Of a stretch of DNA of 64,000 nucleotides, positions 55,833 through 64,000 are shown one piece after another. This DNA comes from Duganella guangzhouensis. Its GTDB lineage: Bacteria; Pseudomonadota; Gammaproteobacteria; Burkholderiales; Burkholderiaceae_D. The translations under genes and the position numbers were made by a program. Numbering within the stretch: position 1 is the first letter of the stretch; each line of letters begins with the position of its first letter. A model generated the notes under the pieces. The model was not told where the DNA came from. It worked only from the letters and a program-made list of their open reading frames with translations, and did not search any database. Location: the NCBI RefSeq assembly GCF_009674535.1, contig NZ_WKJK01000003.1, positions 543,014-607,013 of the forward strand. The letters are read 5' to 3'.

Positions 55833-58800
55833 GCTGCTTGTGCCTCGGAAGCGAAATTTGCGGCGGATTCCATATCCACCGCCACGATGCGCGATACACC
55901 CTGCTCCTGCATCGTCACACCGATCAGTTGATTGGCCATCTCCATCGCAATCTTGTTGTGCGAGATGAAGAGGAATTGAGTATGTTCCGACATGCGTTTG
56001 ACCATGCGGCAGAATCGTTCGGTATTGGCGTCGTCCAGCGGCGCGTCGACCTCGTCGAGCAAACAGAACGGCGCCGGATTCAGGCGGAACATCGAGAACA
56101 CCAGCGCGGTCGCGGTCAGCGCTTTTTCGCCGCCGGAGAGCAGGTGGATGGTGGCGTTCTTCTTGCCCGGCGGCTGGGCCATGACCTGCACGCCGGAGTC
56201 CAGAATTTCATCGCCGGTCATGATCAGCTTCGCCTGGCCGCCGCCGAACAGAATCGGGAACAGCTCGGAGAAGTGACCGTTGACGCGGTCGAAAGTGTCT
56301 TGCAGCAGATCGCGCGTTTCCTTGTCGATCCGCGTAATGGCGTCTTCCAGGGTACGAATCGCCTCCTGCAAATCCGCGTTCTGCGAGTCGAGGAAGTTCT
56401 TGCGCTCGGACGCGGTGGCCAGTTCGTCCAGCGCCGCCAGGTTGACCGCGCCCAGCATGGAGATCGCATTGGTCAAACGCGTGACCTCGCCCTGCAGATA
56501 GGACGCCTTCATGTCCGGATGCAGCTTCTCGGCCAGCGCCACCTCGTCGGCCTGCACTTCGGCCAGCTGCGCGGCGAACTGCTCCTGATTCAGGCGCGCG
56601 GCCTGCTCCTTCAGTTGCAGCTCCATGATCTTGTCGCGTTGCGGTTGCAGCGCGCGCTCGGTCGACATGCGGCCTTCCTCGAACATGCGCAGCTGCTGCG
56701 CGATCTGATCAAGTTCATGGCGCGCGTCGGACAGCGCTTTTTCCTGGCCGCTGCGGCGATCCAGCAAGTCCTGCAGGCCGTCGTTGGCGCTGCCCTGCTC
56801 CAACCCTTCCAGCTCCATGCGGCCAGCTTCCAGGCTTTCCGTCACCTGCGCCGCCTGCGCGGTGGCGGTGGCGATGTTGCGGCGGTATTCCTCGATCTTG
56901 CTGCGCTGGGTCTTTTCCGCGAACTGCACTTCCTGCGCGGCGCGCTCCAGATCGCGCAGCGCTTCGCGCGCATCCGCCAGGCGCTGCTCTTTCTGCATAA
57001 AGTCGGTCTGGCCATCTTCGTGCGTGCCTTGCAGTTCGCCCAGTTCCATGTCCAGCTGCTCGAACTTTTCCTCGGACTCCAGCTTGATCTGGGTCTGCTC
57101 TTCTTCCTGCGCGGTGATTTCAGCGAGATCGGTTTCGATCTGCGTACTGCGCTGGTTGAAGCGCGCTTCAATCTCGGTCAGCTTCACCACATCGATCTGC
57201 AGCGTGTGCACCGAAGATTGCAGGCTTTGCAGCTTGGCGCGGTAGTCGGTCAGGCGACGCGTCAATTCAGTGACGGCGGCATCTGCACGCACCGAGCGCG
57301 CGCGCGCTTCGTCGGCCAGCATTTGCTGCGCGCGCAGCTGCTTGGTGATGTTGTCGATTTCCTGCTGGCGGCCCAGCATGCCGTCCTGCTCGGAATCGGC
57401 GGCGTAGAACCGCACACTGCCCGGCGTGATGACGTGGCCCTGGCGCGTGACGATGCGGCCGCCCGGTGGCAGCTTGCCACGGTCGGCAAACGCTTCGGCG
57501 GCATCATCGGCCAGATAGACGTTGTGCAGCCAGTCCTGCAGCAGACCGCGCAAACCGGGATCGTTAATCTTCAGCAGATTCAGGAACGGCTTCAGGCCCG
57601 GCGCTTCCACCGCCGGCGGCGGCACAGCAGTTGATGGCGCGTACAGCGCCAGCTTGGCCGGCGGCGCGTCGCTGAAGAACGCCTTGGCCCAGTCGATGTT
57701 CGACATCTGCAGCGCCGAAGTACGCTCGCGCAGCACCGATTCCAGCGCCTGTTCCCAGCCGGCTTCGATATTCAGCTTCTGCCACAGGCGCGGCAGCGAT
57801 TCCAGCTCATGCTTCTGCAACCATGGCGTGACCTTACCCTGGGTTTGCACGCGCTCCTGCAACTGGCGCAGCGCGTTCAGACGCGCTTCCAGCTGAGCGT
57901 TGGCGGTGGTTTCGGCGTTGACCTGCTGCTGCGCTTCCTGGCGTTCCTGTTCCAGCTTGGGCTGCTGCTCCAGCGCCTCTTCCAGCATGAAGCTCTGCTC
58001 TTCCAGCGCCTGCTGCTTCTCTTCCAGCTGCAGGCGCAGATTCGACAGATGCGTACTGTCCGGCATACTCAGGCCGCTCTTCTCCTGCACCAGGCGCTCG
58101 CGGCGCACCGCCAGGCTGTTGAGGATGTTGTTGGCGTTGCGCTGATGCGCCGACTCCAGTTCCAGCTGCTGCTGCGCCTGCATGATGCGGGCGCGCGATT
58201 CGGTGCTGCGGGTCTGCGCTTCCTTCCACGCCTGCTCCAGCATCGGCAGCGACTCCGCCTTTTGCTCGGCCATGATCTGCGATTCCTCGACCTTGGCGCT
58301 CAGCTCTTCCAGCGTGAACTCGGCTTCCGCAATCTGCTCGCTGGATTCGCTGACCTGGCGCTGCCACTGATCGCGCTGCGCGGTCAGCGCCGCCAGCTGC
58401 GATTGCAGGCGGCTGCGCGACTCGACCACGAACTTGATCTGCGCTTCCAGGCTGCCGATTTCGGCGTTGGTCTGATACAGCGCGCCCTGCGCGCTATGCA
58501 GACGATCGCCGGCGGCAAAGTGCGACTGGCGCATCTGCTCCAGCGAAAGCTCGACGTTGCGCAGCTTGGCGGTTTGCTCTTCCAGATCGTTCTGCGCCTG
58601 CTCGACGTCGCGGAAGTATTTTTTCTGCTCGTTCTCGGCCTCGATCTTGCGCAGCAGCCAAAGCAGCTTTTGCTTCTCTTCCTGATCGGCCTGCAGCTGA
58701 TGGAACTTGGTCGCAACGGCGGCCTGGCCTTCCAGCTTTTCCAGATTGGTATTCAGCTCGCGCAGGATGTCTTCCACGCGCAGCAGATTCTCGCGCGTGT

Positions 58801-59356
58801 CGTGCAGACGGTTCTCGGTTTCGCGGCGGCGCTCCTTGTATTTCGAGACGCCGGCGGCTTCCTCCAGGAACACGCGCAACTCTTCCGGGCGCGATTCGAT
58901 AATCCGCGAAATCATGCCCTGGCCGATAATCGCGTAAGCGCGCGGACCGAGGCCGGTGCCGAGGAAAATGTCCTGGATATCGCGCCGGCGCACCGGCTGG
59001 CCGTTGATGTAGTAAGTGGACGTGCCGTCGCGCGTCAGCGTGCGCTTGACCGCGATTTCGGCGTACTGGCCCCACTGGCCGGCGGCCTTGCCGGCGTTAT
59101 TGTCAAACACCAGCTCCACCGACGAGCGTCCGGCTGGCTTGCGGTGGGTCGAACCGTTGAAAATCACGTCCTGCATCGACTCGCCGCGCAGCTCGGACGC
59201 CTTGGATTCGCCCAGCACCCAGCGCACCGCGTCGATGATGTTCGACTTGCCGCAACCGTTGGGACCGACCACGCCGACCAGCTGACCCGGCACCTGAAAA
59301 TTGGTGGGATCAACGAAAGACTTAAATCCCGACAATTTGATGGAAGATAGACGCAC
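55829..59356 (-). CDS. smc: Chromosome segregation protein SMC
   Basis: An 1175-residue SMC ATPase that compacts and segregates the chromosome with ScpA/ScpB. Walker A is GPNGCGKSNIIDA (31-43), preceded by LSGFKSFVDPTNFQVPG. Two long coiled coils (about 165-500 and 660-1010) flank a hinge around 510-650 (LPRLWQKLNIEAGWEQALES; GGRIVTRQGHVITPGSV). The C-terminal head has HLLSGGEKALTATALVFSMF and FCLLDEVDAPLDDANTERF. Full length for the bacterial family. It is the first gene of the operon and overlaps zipA by 4 bp. Confidence 0.97.
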   Translation of the reverse strand: MRLSSIKLSGFKSFVDPTNFQVPGQLVGVVGPNGCGKSNIIDAVRWVLGESKASELRGESMQDVIFNGSTHRKPAGRSSVELVFDNNAGKAAGQWGQYAEIAVKRTLTRDGTSTYYINGQPVRRRDIQDIFLGTGLGPRAYAIIGQGMISRIIESRPEELRVFLEEAAGVSKYKERRRETENRLHDTRENLLRVEDILRELNTNLEKLEGQAAVATKFHQLQADQEEKQKLLWLLRKIEAENEQKKYFRDVEQAQNDLEEQTAKLRNVELSLEQMRQSHFAAGDRLHSAQGALYQTNAEIGSLEAQIKFVVESRSRLQSQLAALTAQRDQWQRQVSESSEQIAEAEFTLEELSAKVEESQIMAEQKAESLPMLEQAWKEAQTRSTESRARIMQAQQQLELESAHQRNANNILNSLAVRRERLVQEKSGLSMPDSTHLSNLRLQLEEKQQALEEQSFMLEEALEQQPKLEQERQEAQQQVNAETTANAQLEARLNALRQLQERVQTQGKVTPWLQKHELESLPRLWQKLNIEAGWEQALESVLRERTSALQMSNIDWAKAFFSDAPPAKLALYAPSTAVPPPAVEAPGLKPFLNLLKINDPGLRGLLQDWLHNVYLADDAAEAFADRGKLPPGGRIVTRQGHVITPGSVRFYAADSEQDGMLGRQQEIDNITKQLRAQQMLADEARARSVRADAAVTELTRRLTDYRAKLQSLQSSVHTLQIDVVKLTEIEARFNQRSTQIETDLAEITAQEEEQTQIKLESEEKFEQLDMELGELQGTHEDGQTDFMQKEQRLADAREALRDLERAAQEVQFAEKTQRSKIEEYRRNIATATAQAAQVTESLEAGRMELEGLEQGSANDGLQDLLDRRSGQEKALSDARHELDQIAQQLRMFEEGRMSTERALQPQRDKIMELQLKEQAARLNQEQFAAQLAEVQADEVALAEKLHPDMKASYLQGEVTRLTNAISMLGAVNLAALDELATASERKNFLDSQNADLQEAIRTLEDAITRIDKETRDLLQDTFDRVNGHFSELFPILFGGGQAKLIMTGDEILDSGVQVMAQPPGKKNATIHLLSGGEKALTATALVFSMFRLNPAPFCLLDEVDAPLDDANTERFCRMVKRMSEHTQFLFISHNKIAMEMANQLIGVTMQEQGVSRIVAVDMESAANFASEAQAA

Positions 59357-59446
59357 GTTGTTAACTGGTGTGTGGGCTGGAAAATTTCACAATAATACCA
59401 TTTAGCGCATCATATCAGGCCGAAAACGCAGCTGGTAACACCATTG

Positions 59447-60073
59447 TCAGCGCAGTCGTGACCGGGGGCCATACCAGATGGCGCTGGTGTAGGGTTGATC
59501 GCGGCCGGACAGGTAAAGTGCGGCCTTGGTGATCCAGCGCTCGGTGGGGACCGGCTTGAACTGCGGAGCTACCACCAACACCGGCAGGCACAGCATAACC
59601 AGCATGCGGCTGAAAGTCAGGTCGCGCTCGGCGCTGGCATACCAGATGAAGGCAAACGCTACAGCCAGACCCAACAGGCAACCGGTATAGGCTTCCGACG
59701 GCGAATGCGACCAGGTGTAAATGCGTGACAAAGCAATCAGCACCGACAGCACGACGCCGACGGCGGGACCGAGATGGCGCTGCCACGACGGCAGGGAGCG
59801 CGTCAGCAAGAAGCCGAGCACCGGAAACACGGCAGCGGCGCGCATGGCATGGCCGCTAAAGCCGGCAAACTGCAGCGACGCCACACCGATGCCCCAACCG
59901 ATGAAGGCCAGCTTGCTGGCCACCACCAGCGCCATGCCGGCGCCGTACAACGCGGCCCAGATGATGGACAGACGCCAGGATTTACCGGTCAGCAGCCAGA
60001 CCATGATAACGATGCCGATCGGACCGGTCACCGCCACACTGCCTATCACACTCAACCAATGCCACCACATCAT
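59447..60073 (-). CDS. PAP2-like membrane phosphatase, degenerate motifs
   Basis: A 208-residue polytopic protein (about six helices). The phosphatase motifs are partly present: FSGHAMRAAAVFP for PSGH and SRIYTWSHSPSEAYTG for SRxxxxxHxxxD, with Glu in place of the last Asp, and the first KxxxxxxRP motif is not clear (KLAFIGWG). It may act on lipid phosphates such as undecaprenyl diphosphate or be an inactive relative. The start MMWWHWLSV (60073) follows GGGAG. It is 90 bp from smc, on the same strand and upstream of it. Confidence 0.7.
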   Translation of the reverse strand: MMWWHWLSVIGSVAVTGPIGIVIMVWLLTGKSWRLSIIWAALYGAGMALVVASKLAFIGWGIGVASLQFAGFSGHAMRAAAVFPVLGFLLTRSLPSWQRHLGPAVGVVLSVLIALSRIYTWSHSPSEAYTGCLLGLAVAFAFIWYASAERDLTFSRMLVMLCLPVLVVAPQFKPVPTERWITKAALYLSGRDQPYTSAIWYGPRSRLR

Positions 60074-60179
60074 GTCACTCCCATTTTTGCACCGCACAAC
60101 ACATTAAACCACATGCTGAGTAATTGTAACGGAAAATTGCCGCACATCAACACCATCCTGGCATGGCATACTGGCGCAT

Positions 60180-60779
60180 ATGCTGACCATACTCGGAAAA
60201 TCGACCTCCATCAACGTCCGCAAAGTGCTGTGGACCTGCGCCGAAATCGGCGTGCCCTATCAACATGAGCTGCACAGCAGCGAGATCGCGCGGTTGAACC
60301 CGAATGCGATGGTGCCGGTCATCATCGACGACGGGCAAGCGCTGTGGGAATCCAACACCATCTGCCGCTACTTGGCGGGCCAGCACGGCCGCAGCGACCT
60401 GCTGCCGACCGAAGCGATGCCGCGCGCGCAGGTGGAAAAATGGATGGACTGGCAAGCCACCGAGCTGAACAACGCCTGGCGCTACGCCTTCATGGCGTTG
60501 GTGCGCGGCAGCGCGGCGCATGCCGACGCCGCCGCCATCGCGCACAGCGCCGGCGAATGGAACCGGCTGATGACGATGCTGGATGCACAACTTGCCACCA
60601 CTGGCGCCTGGGTCTGCGGCGACAGCTTCACACTCGCCGACATTGTGCTCGGCCTGTCATTCAACCGCTGGCGCTGCACACCGATGACGCGTCCAGCGCT
60701 GACTGCCTTACAGGCCTGGGCTGAGCGCCTCGACCAACGCCCGGCCTGGCGCCAGCACGGCGCCAACGGCATCCCCTGA
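60180..60779 (+). CDS. Glutathione S-transferase family protein
   Basis: A 199-residue GST. The N-terminal thioredoxin-like domain has GKSTSINVRKVLWTCAEIGV, the cis-proline site NAMVPVIIDD and the glutathione gamma-glutamyl contact ALWESNTICRYLA (WES). The C-terminal helical domain ends with the DSFTLADIVLGLSFNRW motif, the N-capping box of GSTs. Substrate unknown. Its stop directly abuts the convergent LysR stop. Confidence 0.9.
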   Translation: MLTILGKSTSINVRKVLWTCAEIGVPYQHELHSSEIARLNPNAMVPVIIDDGQALWESNTICRYLAGQHGRSDLLPTEAMPRAQVEKWMDWQATELNNAWRYAFMALVRGSAAHADAAAIAHSAGEWNRLMTMLDAQLATTGAWVCGDSFTLADIVLGLSFNRWRCTPMTRPALTALQAWAERLDQRPAWRQHGANGIP

Positions 60780-61667
60780 TCACCGCGCGCCGAAATTCTC
60801 CACCACGAATTCAACGAACGTGCTCAGCTTGGGCGTGGTCTGCCGGCTGCGCGGATAGATTAAGTGCAACGGCCGGAGCGGCGGCATATAGTCCCGCAAC
60901 AACGGCACCAGGTCGCCGTCAGCAATCTCCTTCGCCACAACGACTTCAGCCAGCATCGCCAGGCCAAAGCCATGCATCGCCATCTGCTTGAGTGCGGTGC
61001 CATTGTTGCAGCGGAAGCGACTGGGCTGCGGCGACGGCGCCCCTTGTCCAGCGGCCCCCAGACGCCAGCGCACCACACGCCGCCAGTGCAGGAAGTCCAG
61101 ACATTGGTGATGCGCCAGCTCCGCCGGCGTGCGCGGCGTGCCGTGCTCCCGCAGATAGGCAGGCGAAGCGCAGATCACCATGCCATATGGTTTGAGCGGC
61201 CGCGCGATCATGCTGGAGTCGTCGAGCCGGCCGATACGGATGGCGGCGTCCAGCCCCTCTTCCACCATATCCGAAATCCGTTCGCTGAGCTCCAGGTCGA
61301 CACTGACGTCGGGATGCGCGCTCATATAGGCCGGCAGCAGTGGCGCCAGCAAGGCGCTGCCAAAGGCCACCGGGGCACTGATGCGCAAAATCCCGCGTGC
61401 ACCGCTGCCCATCGCCAGCGCGCCGGACTCCGCGCTCTGTACGTGGGCCAATATCTGACGGCATTGTTCGCAGTATTGTTCGCCGATCTCGGTCAAGCTT
61501 TGGCGGCGGGTGGTGCGGTTGATCAGCCGCGCGCCCAGGCGTTGCTCCAGTTCGGCGACATGCTTGCCGACCATGACCACCGACATCTCAAACATCCTGG
61601 CGGCCGCCGTGAAGCTCCCCGCCTCCGCGACACCGACAAATACCTCCATGCTGCGCAATCGGTCCAT
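60780..61667 (-). CDS. LysR family transcriptional regulator
   Basis: A 295-residue regulator. The N-terminal winged helix is LRSMEVFVGVAEAGSFTAAA followed by GKHVAELEQRLGARLINRTT (residues 4-54); the effector domain follows (ILRISAPVAFGSALLAPLLP; SVDLELSERISDMVEEGLDA; RIGRLDDSSMIARPL). It belongs to the CrgA-like group common in Proteobacteria. It is divergent from the LysE exporter, which is its likely target; the 96-bp gap contains two inverted repeats. Confidence 0.92.
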   Translation of the reverse strand: MDRLRSMEVFVGVAEAGSFTAAARMFEMSVVMVGKHVAELEQRLGARLINRTTRRQSLTEIGEQYCEQCRQILAHVQSAESGALAMGSGARGILRISAPVAFGSALLAPLLPAYMSAHPDVSVDLELSERISDMVEEGLDAAIRIGRLDDSSMIARPLKPYGMVICASPAYLREHGTPRTPAELAHHQCLDFLHWRRVVRWRLGAAGQGAPSPQPSRFRCNNGTALKQMAMHGFGLAMLAEVVVAKEIADGDLVPLLRDYMPPLRPLHLIYPRSRQTTPKLSTFVEFVVENFGAR

Positions 61668-61670
61668 GAT

Positions 61671-61725
61671 TATGAATCACTGGTTAAAAATGTTATTCAT
61701 AGTAGACCATTTACGTTGCGATGGT
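61671..61725. promoter_or_regulatory. LysR-lysE intergenic inverted repeats
   Basis: TATGAAT (61671-61677) pairs with ATTCATA (61695-61701), arms 17 bp apart, and ACCAT (61706-61710) pairs with ATGGT (61721-61725). Imperfect, AT-rich dyads of this kind between divergent LysR and target genes are typical LysR-binding regions. The LysR protein is expected to repress itself and activate the exporter gene. Confidence 0.5.
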
Positions 61726-61763
61726 TTAAAACGATACTAAGTCTTTCCTCTCTGGAGTGCGCG

Positions 61764-62390
61764 ATGAGCTTTTCGACCTGGCTACTATTTTTGACCGTAT
61801 CGCTGGCGGCGGCCTTCAGCCCGGGGCCGGGCGTGCTGATGGCAATTTCCACCGCGTCCAGCCAAGGCGCGCGCCGGGCGTTTTTCAGTTCGGCAGGCAA
61901 TGCGTTGGGTGTCTTTATCGTCGCCACCACGGCGGTCACCGGACTCGGCGTGGTGTTAAAAGCGTCCGCGCTGGCGTTTGGCCTGTTGAAGCTGGCGGGC
62001 GCGGCCTACCTGGTCTATCTGGGCATACGGGCGTGGCGCAACGCCGGCCAACCAAGTGCTGTGCCAAGCGCGACGGGGCCGGTGGAAGAAAGCCGGCTGC
62101 GCACTTTTCGCGCCGGGCTGCTGGTGGCGGTGAGTAATCCCAAAGCGATTCTGTTCTTCACCGCCGTGTTCCCGCAATTTATGCCGCCCGACCATGTCGA
62201 TCCCTTGCGCTTCCTGCTGCTGACTACCACCTTCACGGCCTGCACACTGATCTCGCACTTATTCTATGTTAGCTGCGCGGCTTGGCTGAAACGCAATGTG
62301 GCCAGCAGCGCCAAACGGCGCCGTCTGGCCGGCCGCACTACCGGCCTGGTGTTTATCGGCATGGGTGGCGCGGTGCTGAGCGTGCGTTAA
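61764..62390 (+). CDS. LysE/RhtB family amino-acid exporter
   Basis: A 208-residue inner-membrane translocator with about six helices. The family start is WLLFLTVSLAAAFSPGPGVL; other marks are SSQGARRAFFSSAGNALGVF, ALAFGLLKLAGAAYLVYLGI and the VSNPKAILFFTAVFPQFM segment. RhtB-type members export neutral amino acids or homoserine lactones; the substrate here is not known. The ATG at 61764 has GGAG upstream. It is divergent from the LysR gene. Confidence 0.92.
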   Translation: MSFSTWLLFLTVSLAAAFSPGPGVLMAISTASSQGARRAFFSSAGNALGVFIVATTAVTGLGVVLKASALAFGLLKLAGAAYLVYLGIRAWRNAGQPSAVPSATGPVEESRLRTFRAGLLVAVSNPKAILFFTAVFPQFMPPDHVDPLRFLLLTTTFTACTLISHLFYVSCAAWLKRNVASSAKRRRLAGRTTGLVFIGMGGAVLSVR

Positions 62391-62396
62391 CTACAC

Positions 62397-64000
62397 TCAA
62401 CCGGCGGCGGCCGGCGTGGCGATGGTGGCGTCGTTGTCGGCGCCGCGCGCCAGCGCCTGGGCCAGCGCGACGGTGACCACGCCATCGGCGCGCAGTACCT
62501 GGGCGCTGCCATCGCGGAAACGCTTGGCCAGCTCGTCGCCGGACATGGAGAAGGCTTCCTGCCGCGCCGCGGTGGAGAAGATGTACAGCGTGCGGCGCGG
62601 GCTGATCCACGCCAACTTGACTTTGCGGGCGCTGCCGTCGTCCTGTTCAAACTCCAGCCACATGCCGCGCGTCAGACTGTCGACTTCGATGATGGCGTCT
62701 TCTTGCTGCGGATCGGGCGGCGCCTGCTTTTCAGCTTCGGCGTCGGCCTTGGCTTGCTGCTGCAGCCGGCGCTCGGCGGCCTGCTGCGCCACCTGCATGG
62801 CGATTTCCACTTGCCGCTCGGGCGACATGTCGATCGGCGCACGCACGATGGAGGCGTGGCATTCGGCCAGTTCGGCAAAGAATTGCAGCCGGTCGGCGTC
62901 CTGCCATTTGATGACGTCCAGCCATTTGTTCAGCGTGGACAGCAGGCCCGGCAATTTGGCGATCAGTTGTTTGCGCTCGTCGGCGCTGACTTTGGGACGG
63001 ACGCTCCAGATCAGGTCGTCCATGGTTTGGGTGGCGTTGTTGACGGCGCCGGGCTTGTCGTCTTCGATGCTGTAGGCGATGGTCAGCACCGAGACCCAGC
63101 GCTGTTCGAGGAAGGCTTCGACCACGGCAATCACTTCGCCGCTACCGATGCGCAGCGCGACGGCGTTTTTGGCCAGCTTGGTCGATTCCGCCATCTTCTC
63201 TTGCTTGAGGGCGGCGGCGATCGGGGCGGCGATGGCGGCGGCGGCGGCTTTTTCCTCGGCCTGGATTTGCGCTTCGAGTTCGTTGACGGCTTCGGTGAAG
63301 ACGGTCAGTTCCTGCTCGTAGTCACGGCCAACCCGGTCGACGCTGCGCTGCATGGCCTGGAACAACGGATCGTCCGGGCCTTTGCGCTGCTCCCAACCCA
63401 TGCGCGAGAGCACTTCCAGCAGGCGGCGCGCCGGATGGGCTTCCTGGAAGAAGAAGTTTTTGTCGACCAGCGCGGCTTTCAGCACGGGAATTTGCAGGAA
63501 GCGGATCAGTTCGCGGATTTCCGGCGAGATGCTTTGGTCGCGGAATACGGTGTCGAACACGGCGGACAGCAGGTCGATGGTGCTTTCGTCGGCGCGCGAC
63601 AGGCTGCCCTGCGGCATCGCTTGCTTGAGGTTGGGCAGGTAGAACACATTGGGTGTCGCTTCGCCCCCCTCGGTGCCGGCGGCCGCCGGCGCTATCTGCC
63701 CGCCCGAGGCGGCGGCGAGTTTGCCGATGGATTCGTAGGGGATGGCTTTTTGTAGCTCGGCAAGGTAGGCCAGCAGCGGTTCTTTGGCGTGGACTTGCGA
63801 CAGGCGCTGTAGTTCTTCGTTGCTCAGCGTGCCGGTGTGGAAGCCTTGCGCCGGGCCTTGGGTCCAGACGCCGCCCACCGGCAAGCCGAGTACGCCCGCC
63901 GCACCCACGCCGGCGCCGGCGACGAAGCCACCACCGATGCCGCTCGGTGCGCCGTGGCCGGGCATGGCGCCGCCGACCGCGCCAACCGCGCCGGGCGTGC
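62397..64000 (-). CDS. DUF1631 family protein, C-terminal part
   Basis: Partial: the frame stays open to the right edge and the start is outside. At least 534 residues are visible. A Gly/Ala-rich segment near the edge (GAPSGIGGGFVAGAGVGAAG) leads into a helical region (LLDLLSAVFDTVFRDQSISP-like; ISPEIRELIRFLQIPVLKAA), a segment with FFFQEAHPARRLLEVLSRMG, and a C-terminal PilZ-like stretch (LTRGMWLEFEQDDGSARKVK, LAWISPRRTLYIFS). These match the DUF1631 family, whose members are usually about 700-800 residues. Function unknown; the C-terminal part may bind c-di-GMP or act as a related beta-barrel. It is tail-to-tail with the LysE gene. Confidence 0.85.
   Translation of the reverse strand, partial: TPGAVGAVGGAMPGHGAPSGIGGGFVAGAGVGAAGVLGLPVGGVWTQGPAQGFHTGTLSNEELQRLSQVHAKEPLLAYLAELQKAIPYESIGKLAAASGGQIAPAAAGTEGGEATPNVFYLPNLKQAMPQGSLSRADESTIDLLSAVFDTVFRDQSISPEIRELIRFLQIPVLKAALVDKNFFFQEAHPARRLLEVLSRMGWEQRKGPDDPLFQAMQRSVDRVGRDYEQELTVFTEAVNELEAQIQAEEKAAAAAIAAPIAAALKQEKMAESTKLAKNAVALRIGSGEVIAVVEAFLEQRWVSVLTIAYSIEDDKPGAVNNATQTMDDLIWSVRPKVSADERKQLIAKLPGLLSTLNKWLDVIKWQDADRLQFFAELAECHASIVRAPIDMSPERQVEIAMQVAQQAAERRLQQQAKADAEAEKQAPPDPQQEDAIIEVDSLTRGMWLEFEQDDGSARKVKLAWISPRRTLYIFSTAARQEAFSMSGDELAKRFRDGSAQVLRADGVVTVALAQALARGADNDATIATPAAAG

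Noticed and set aside
59357..59446. TATGAT/TATTAT -10-like boxes upstream of smc
   Set aside because: No acceptable -35 partner at the right distance; the region is short and AT-rich, so chance matches are likely.

Overview
The window is about 64 kb of GC-rich chromosomal DNA that reads as a betaproteobacterium of the family Oxalobacteraceae (Duganella/Massilia/Janthinobacterium type). The evidence is the gene order rpsB-tsf-pyrH-frr-uppS-cdsA-dxr-rseP-bamA-skp-lpxD-fabZ-lpxA-lpxB-rnhB-trmH, a smc-zipA-ligA string, several PEP-CTERM (exosortase-sorted) proteins, and a complete urtABCDE urea transporter. I see no tRNA or rRNA gene, CRISPR array, insertion sequence or prophage. Both edges cut genes: a sirtuin on the left and a DUF1631 protein on the right.

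Layout. 1-2.8 kb: sirtuin start, a PEP-CTERM protein, an 82-bp perfect palindrome, a DUF4259 gene with an in-frame stop, and the membrane pair qmcA-nfeD. 2.9-6.4 kb: PEP synthase (ppsA) divergent from its regulatory kinase/phosphorylase (ppsR). 6.3-11.8 kb: a beta-lactamase-fold hydrolase divergent from a TetR regulator, a large-subunit catalase (katE), and a RocR-like receiver-EAL protein. 11.8-27.2 kb (minus strand): translation factors, isoprenoid and phospholipid precursor synthesis, outer-membrane assembly and lipid A synthesis, mostly with overlapping or near-touching genes. 27.5-33.6 kb (plus strand): an MHFG-type PEP-CTERM protein lying between rpsB and map, then map, glnD, a 23S rRNA pseudouridine synthase and a PilZ/YcgR flagellar brake.

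33.6-40.1 kb (plus): a 1131-residue NCS1-permease / Cys-rich / histidine-kinase / receiver fusion, its overlapping LuxR-type response regulator, a DUF445 membrane protein and a periplasmic solute-binding protein. 40.1-46.7 kb (minus): urtEDCBA and an outer-membrane porin, i.e. an uptake route for urea or short amides. 46.9-50.9 kb (plus): a third PEP-CTERM protein, a GNAT acetyltransferase, a three-gene cassette of unknown function, a poxvirus-type topoisomerase IB and a conserved hypothetical. 50.9-59.4 kb (minus): smc-zipA-ligA-galU-def as one compact operon; LigA carries an insertion of about 87 residues before its BRCT domain. 59.4-64 kb: a PAP2-like membrane protein, a GST, a LysR regulator divergent from a LysE exporter, and the DUF1631 fragment.

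The most system-like candidate is the NCS1-permease histidine kinase with its LuxR partner, next to the urea-uptake locus: a transporter-shaped sensor fused to a full hybrid kinase through a nine-cysteine module. The role in nitrogen or nucleobase sensing is inference. Other points of note are the 82-bp palindrome, the nonsense codon in the DUF4259 gene, the LigA insertion, the hairpin that masks the katE Shine-Dalgarno, and a terminator whose T-tract runs straight into the start codon of the fusion kinase.
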